Origin: Hemicentrotus pulcherrimus
Lineage: Eukaryota > Echinodermata > Echinoidea > Camarodonta > Strongylocentrotidae
DNA length: 30,249 bases
Assembly: GCA_003118195.1 (NCBI GenBank)
Contig: BEXV01001739.1
Location: 64,226 to 94,474 of the forward strand
Reading direction: 5' to 3'
The notes under the pieces were generated by a model that had not been told where the DNA came from, did no database searches, and was given only the letters and a program-made list of their open reading frames with translations. Below, one piece after another: positions 21,453 to 27,400 of the stretch. The number at the start of each line of letters is the position of its first letter. Positions within the stretch are counted from its first letter, which is position 1. Made by a program: the position numbers and the translations under genes.

Positions 21453-24400
21453 GAAAGTGGAAGATAAGTAAGTAAAAAAGGAAAGTGAAGAAAGAAAAAC
21501 AAAAAGGGATATAGGGAGAGAGAAACAGAGACAGACACAGAGAAAGGGAGAGAAGAATGAAGAAAAATAAAGAGAGCAAAAAGGGAGAGAAGGAGAAAAA
21601 GAGACAGATAAAGGAAAGCATGGGATAGAAATTATCAGAAAAAGAAAGGAAAATCGACAGCGGAATCAAAGAAGAAAATTGAGATATATGGGGAGAGAAA
21701 AAAGAAAAGAGAGACGTATTGGTAATGGCACATCTTATACTGTACATGTACATGTATATAATAATTACCAGTTATTGATCATCTTATGCAGCTATACAAA
21801 AATAACAGACACAGTGCTATAAAAGAGGAGAAGACATTGTATAGCTTGTGGCAGGCAAAATAACAAAATGCATTTTGTCCTCATCTATATTTTGATATAA
21901 AGAAAAAAAATCTAAATTCTACAAATCATCATTTTTTTTAAAACAATTTTACAAGAGTTGATTTGAAAACACCATAAGGAAGCAAAGACAAAATGAGGAA
22001 AAGCATGTATCTATCTTTTGGATATTTAACACAGATCACATTTTTACTGGAAAGCTAATACATTGTACATAAATACAGTGTTTAAAAAAAAGGGCAATGA
22101 GCAAATCGATTATTGAAGCACACAAATTTCCACGAATTCAACTCTTGATTTGGCAAAAACAAACCCACGCAAACTGGACCACAACATGAACAAAATGGAA
22201 CAAAATGGAAAAAAGTTGCATTGCAGGTTCAAAAATGTTTATACACAGTTCATCTATAATTCATTTCCAACACTGGAATGTACATTCATGTATGTCATCT
22301 ACATGCACACACCAAGTCTAAACAGCAACTAAGGACTAATTTGACCGACATGTACTGTATATGAAAAATCCTGCTACACATATCTGGCCTCCAGATTTTT
22401 ATAAAAGTAGGAATATTCTATTTACAAAGAGAGCAATCTTAATATTAGCACAGAGAGGCATGATGGAGCTTGATGAAATCTTTCAGAATGGCGGACACAA
22501 ATTCATGACATCTCTTCAATATGCAATATCCCAGAAGGCAAGAGGTACACTATTGTATATATGTTCCGTGGCATAACCAATGCTTTAATCACTAAGCAGT
22601 CAAAAAAATGCATGATTGAAAGTGAAAGTTTGCTTCCTATGAATTTCTTGAAACTTCCAACTAATAATTGCTAGGATGAAGACGACAGAATAACCAAGAA
22701 CCCTGGCAAGAAGAAGGAAAAATATCCTATTGCAAATATTCCCTAGCCTAATCAACGCTTTATATTTTGTTGCTTACTAAATGTAATTGTTTCTTTTCAT
22801 TAATTTCTAAGATAAAGAAGACAGAATCACCAAGAATCCAGCAAAGAGTAAGAAGAATATCCTTGAAAAGAGGTTGCAAAAGATATTCTAAAGAATTTAG
22901 GATTCTCAATTCTATTTACTATGCATTAAACTGAAGTAAGGCAGTTGATAAAACTATTTATGCAGCCTATTGACAGCAATAAACCATTTCCAATATTTCA
23001 ATCCAATTCTTTTTTTTGTGTTTTTAAAACATTTTTTTTCCATGTTGTATGCCATTTTAAAAACAAAACTCTGAACAGTGGCACCATTTACATCTGCAAG
23101 AACATAGAACTTTAAAAGATTCAGAGAAAATACAAACATGATTTGTAATATAAACTATTTTTATCTGTATTAAATATCAATAGCAAATCTCCAAACACCA
23201 CATTGCTGGGGTAACCTTTAATGATAAAACTACAAGATAGATATGAACTTTTAATCAGCAATGGCTACTGGATATACCAGAAAAAGGAGGCAATTGAAAG
23301 ATTTATGACTCTTAAAAAAAAAAAAAAAATGCCATGCAGGACTCTAAATTCATTTATCCTCATGCCCCTTTGCACAAATCCCCTAAAAAAAAAAAAATAA
23401 ATAAATAAATAAATAAATAAAAAAATCTTCAAAAGGAATTAAGCGAAATACATACAAGAGGGCAAGCCCGGAACAGACGGTTTATAATCGCTACTAGCTC
23501 CACCTAAGAGGTGGCAAGTCTGTTCAAAGTCATCTTCCACATCTTGAAAGCATTATCCAAATATTAAAGAAGGAAGGAATGAGAGTCAGTACTGCGTCTC
23601 ACAAAAAAAAGTGTGGATTCGTAATCTTTGTCTCTGCCAGAAGGCTGGAAGGTAATGACAAACAATGTCCTGAATCTACGTGTCAGAACCATTACTACTG
23701 CTAAAACTGGACATTTCAGTGACCTTTGTTAGTGGTCAAGACTTGTTTAAATTTCAGGCGGCAAAAAAACAAACAATAACAGCTTATGACCAATGGAAAG
23801 CTATTCAGGGCCATAGCTGATAAAAGTAAAATACCTGAAGAGGCAATCCATGATTAAATGAAAAACTGGAGAACTAAATTATACATAATCTGCTTTAGTT
23901 TCAGGTCACATAACTGTACACACCAAGTTTCTGTTTTACAGTATTTCTAACATCTGACCAGTTACAGCCAAGTCCATCGGCTATCTGATGCTAAGGAGTA
24001 CAAAATTGCTGAAACATATACAAGTATTAAGCACTTGCAGATATACAGTATACATTTACTTCTCTTTAAAGATGCATTATTACAATGTCAAATCAGCACA
24101 TGTAACAGTTGTCCAAATGATCTAACCAACAAACATCAAGCAATACATGTACAACTCAAAAAGGGAAAAAATCATTTCAAAGGAAACAATGTAGAATTAG
24201 CAGTACACATACTTTGGAAGGGTTTGCTAGACTTTTGAATGCAAAAAAAAGCAGCGTAGCAGCACAACACACATAAAATCAATTTACTTTTAAAAAAAGA
24301 GGAAGGAAAAGCAGGTTAAAATTAAAATGTTCACTGCATACATGGAAATTAAGCACAATGCTTCAACAAGGTAAAGTCATATTCAGCTAGGGATTTCAAG

Positions 24401-27400
24401 GGANTTTCACAAAACTTGTCATCAGTGACAAATGACAGTGTTTGTTATAAGCTACTGAAATCCTTGCTTCTGATTGGTTATCAGCAGATTTGTCACTGAT
24501 TTTTGTCATTGAAAGAAGGCTTTGTGAAACCGGTCCCAGAAATGCTGTGGAGAATCAGGCCCCAAATTACAATTGATATAATCACAACTATGTACAAATA
24601 AAAGAGATAGGGGACTGCAACCTTGCGATTGATTAGAGAACTTGCAATTGATTTGGATCAATCGTAACTCTTTATAAGACCGGGCCCATGTCTGCAGAAT
24701 GATGGAACAACATTTGATCTCAAATCTTGAGAAGGTACCCACAGTCCTTTGCAGGATATGCTTCATTTTCATGCCGACTTTGTTGTACCGGAGACATTTA
24801 TGTTGAGAATTTGATAACCTTGTAGTCAAATTATGAACATTTGACTACGGTTACGATCTGGCCATATCTTTGGTTTTAGGATGAAAGTCACACATGCGTA
24901 CAGCTCTGTTCAATCTCCATATTGGCCTACCAGGCCCTGTTTAAGAGAACGTTGCAAAATCCAATTTGCAAAGATTGAGATAAGCTTCTAATGATATCTG
25001 TAGAGCGCTTAGAGACGGTTTTCCGTATTTAGCGCTATATAAATCCAGATTATTATTATTATTATTATTATATTCTGAAGACAATGTATTTGATTGGCTA
25101 TGATCAACTTGTTAAAGGCAGTTGTCATTGATTTTTTTTTGGGGGGGGGATTTTTTTAAAGGCTAATGTCTATTGGAAAAAAAGGGGGAATACAGTGGCA
25201 AAGACATAAAATAAAGCGACAGAGGATGTGTATACGTGTAACATCGAGGCATTTTGGGGCAATACAAAATGGAAATAATTTAACCCAGCTATAAGGCATA
25301 TACATGTAGGTACACATGTAGGTCCAAGACTCTTCTTGAAATAACCCAATCCCATCCAAGACTGCTCAAATCTTACATTGGTCTAAAGTGGTCTAAAGCA
25401 TAGAGAATGTATATAGGGCCAGGAGAATTACTTGAATAATGAAGTTTGCATTCTGATTTGTGCTGTAAAGGACTATTTGCACAGTCTGTCATAGTTTAAA
25501 GTGAATCTGTAAGATCCCAATAAATGCATTATGGATTAACAGGAAAAAGGGGAAAGTTTCGGAGAGTGCATTAGATTTTTATTATATTTTGATAAATCAA
25601 GTCTGATGGTTACTTTGTTGATTTTTATGCATCTTTATACCAAAGTCAATGGGTTTTTTCACAAGGCTAACAAACATTTTTAAATTACTGCCATAAAAAC
25701 ATTTAGAACAAGATTCTAAGATGCTTCTTCACGATCACTCTCCTGAAATTACATTAATGACTTGATAAGAGCAGTGACATCCAAATATATAAAAAAGTGT
25801 TTCACATAAGTCTTTGGGCCAAGGTTTATGGGCAACTGTTTATGTGGCACCCTGTATTTTGAAAGACAGGCAGTTATGAAAGGAGGCGGCGGCGGGGGAG
25901 GAAGAGAAGTAGCAGCAAGAGCTATAGCTAGCAAGAGCAGCATGCAATTATGAACCATACTTAGTCACCTGGAATATCGTCGTATGCTGGGGGCTTAGGC
26001 CTGCCCTTTTTCACGGCTACACATCATGTACGTGTGTTAGTGGATCGAGTAAAGTTTGAAAGAAAGGGGGACCGGATTATGCGAGAACATGGTACAGAGG
26101 GGAGGGATCTGACGCCCGTAGCAACGTCCACTGCACAGTCTTAGGGGTTAGTGCCAAATTGGCTTTGCTTTTTGCCTTTATTGTTGTTATGTTGCTTTGC
26201 AAAGACAGAGACTAAATGAAATGCTAGGCAGTGTGCATTTACAAAGCATCTCATTCTCAAGCCTTTGTTTTCTATTTCTAAAATCGTTCATTGCACAAAT
26301 AGTGTAAGGCAAAACAGCTTAACTGAAATTTACGGTAAATTGTACGCAGGACCTACATGTACATGTACTTTCCAGGGATTATGAAAATAATATCAAAATC
26401 AAAGCTCAAACTGTCAAACTTTAACTAATAATTGGTATTTGGTGACCTTCCTCTTGTTAATTCTTAGTGCTCCATCGCTATTAAAGAGCGGACTCACAAA
26501 AAAACAAAAAAATATGTATACGCCATATTCCATTCCATAGGGTAACAAAGGAGTGCAAAGGACATTACTACGGAACTGAATAAACAGAGTCGAGGGAACA
26601 AGAAGATTAAAAGCAAGATACTGGGAAGATTACATATGAAATAAATACAAAGAGAGGACAATATTGAACACGATACACAAGATGGCAAATACATTTGATA
26701 ATAAGTCCAATGGGAGGTTGCGATTGTGCAAGTATGGTTTGATAAGGATAAAGTGAGAATAGTCCATCCAGTTTGAAATAGAGAGTAGAAGTTAGCAAAA
26801 TACAATACCATAAGTCATGTGCAACAATTGAAAATGTTTAACATTATCATTTTTTTTTGTTTTTGTCCTTGTTACTTGAAGAGTGACGTCATCCCTACAT
26901 ATATGGATCCACATGTTATTCTTTTTAAATACCAATTTCATCTCATTCACTCTAGGTATTAATTCGGTTCTCACACCATAAGCAAAATATGAGTGATAAA
27001 ACGTTGCGTCTGTTTTCGAGCCAAAAGGGCGTCAACTATATGCAAAAACGACATCAGGTAATGCACTTCTGGCTCCATAAGAAGATGATCAGTCCTTATC
27101 CACCTATATTATATGTTTTAAATGGTATAACTAGAGGCAATATGAATTTTGTTTCCTTTGCATTTCAAGTAAATGTTTAATTCCAAGAATCTTAGTATTC
27201 AACAGGTTAAAAAAGTACCCGCCCTGTAATCTTTTTATCACATATTACTAATACATAATACCAGCACTTCCTTTGGTGTCACATGGTATCAGTGGGACAA
27301 ATGTGACACTTGAAAAACGAAAAAGCCAAGGAGGGATGATAATACTATGATAAGAATACTTCTTATTTTGTTAACCCAGTGATTTCTCATCAGCTTCAGT

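Noticed and set aside
21022..21753. Long open frames on both strands, rich in Arg/Glu or Ser/Leu/Phe
   Set aside because: They are translations of the GA/CT tract; low complexity, no homology, and they overlap AP3D1 exon D and its intron.
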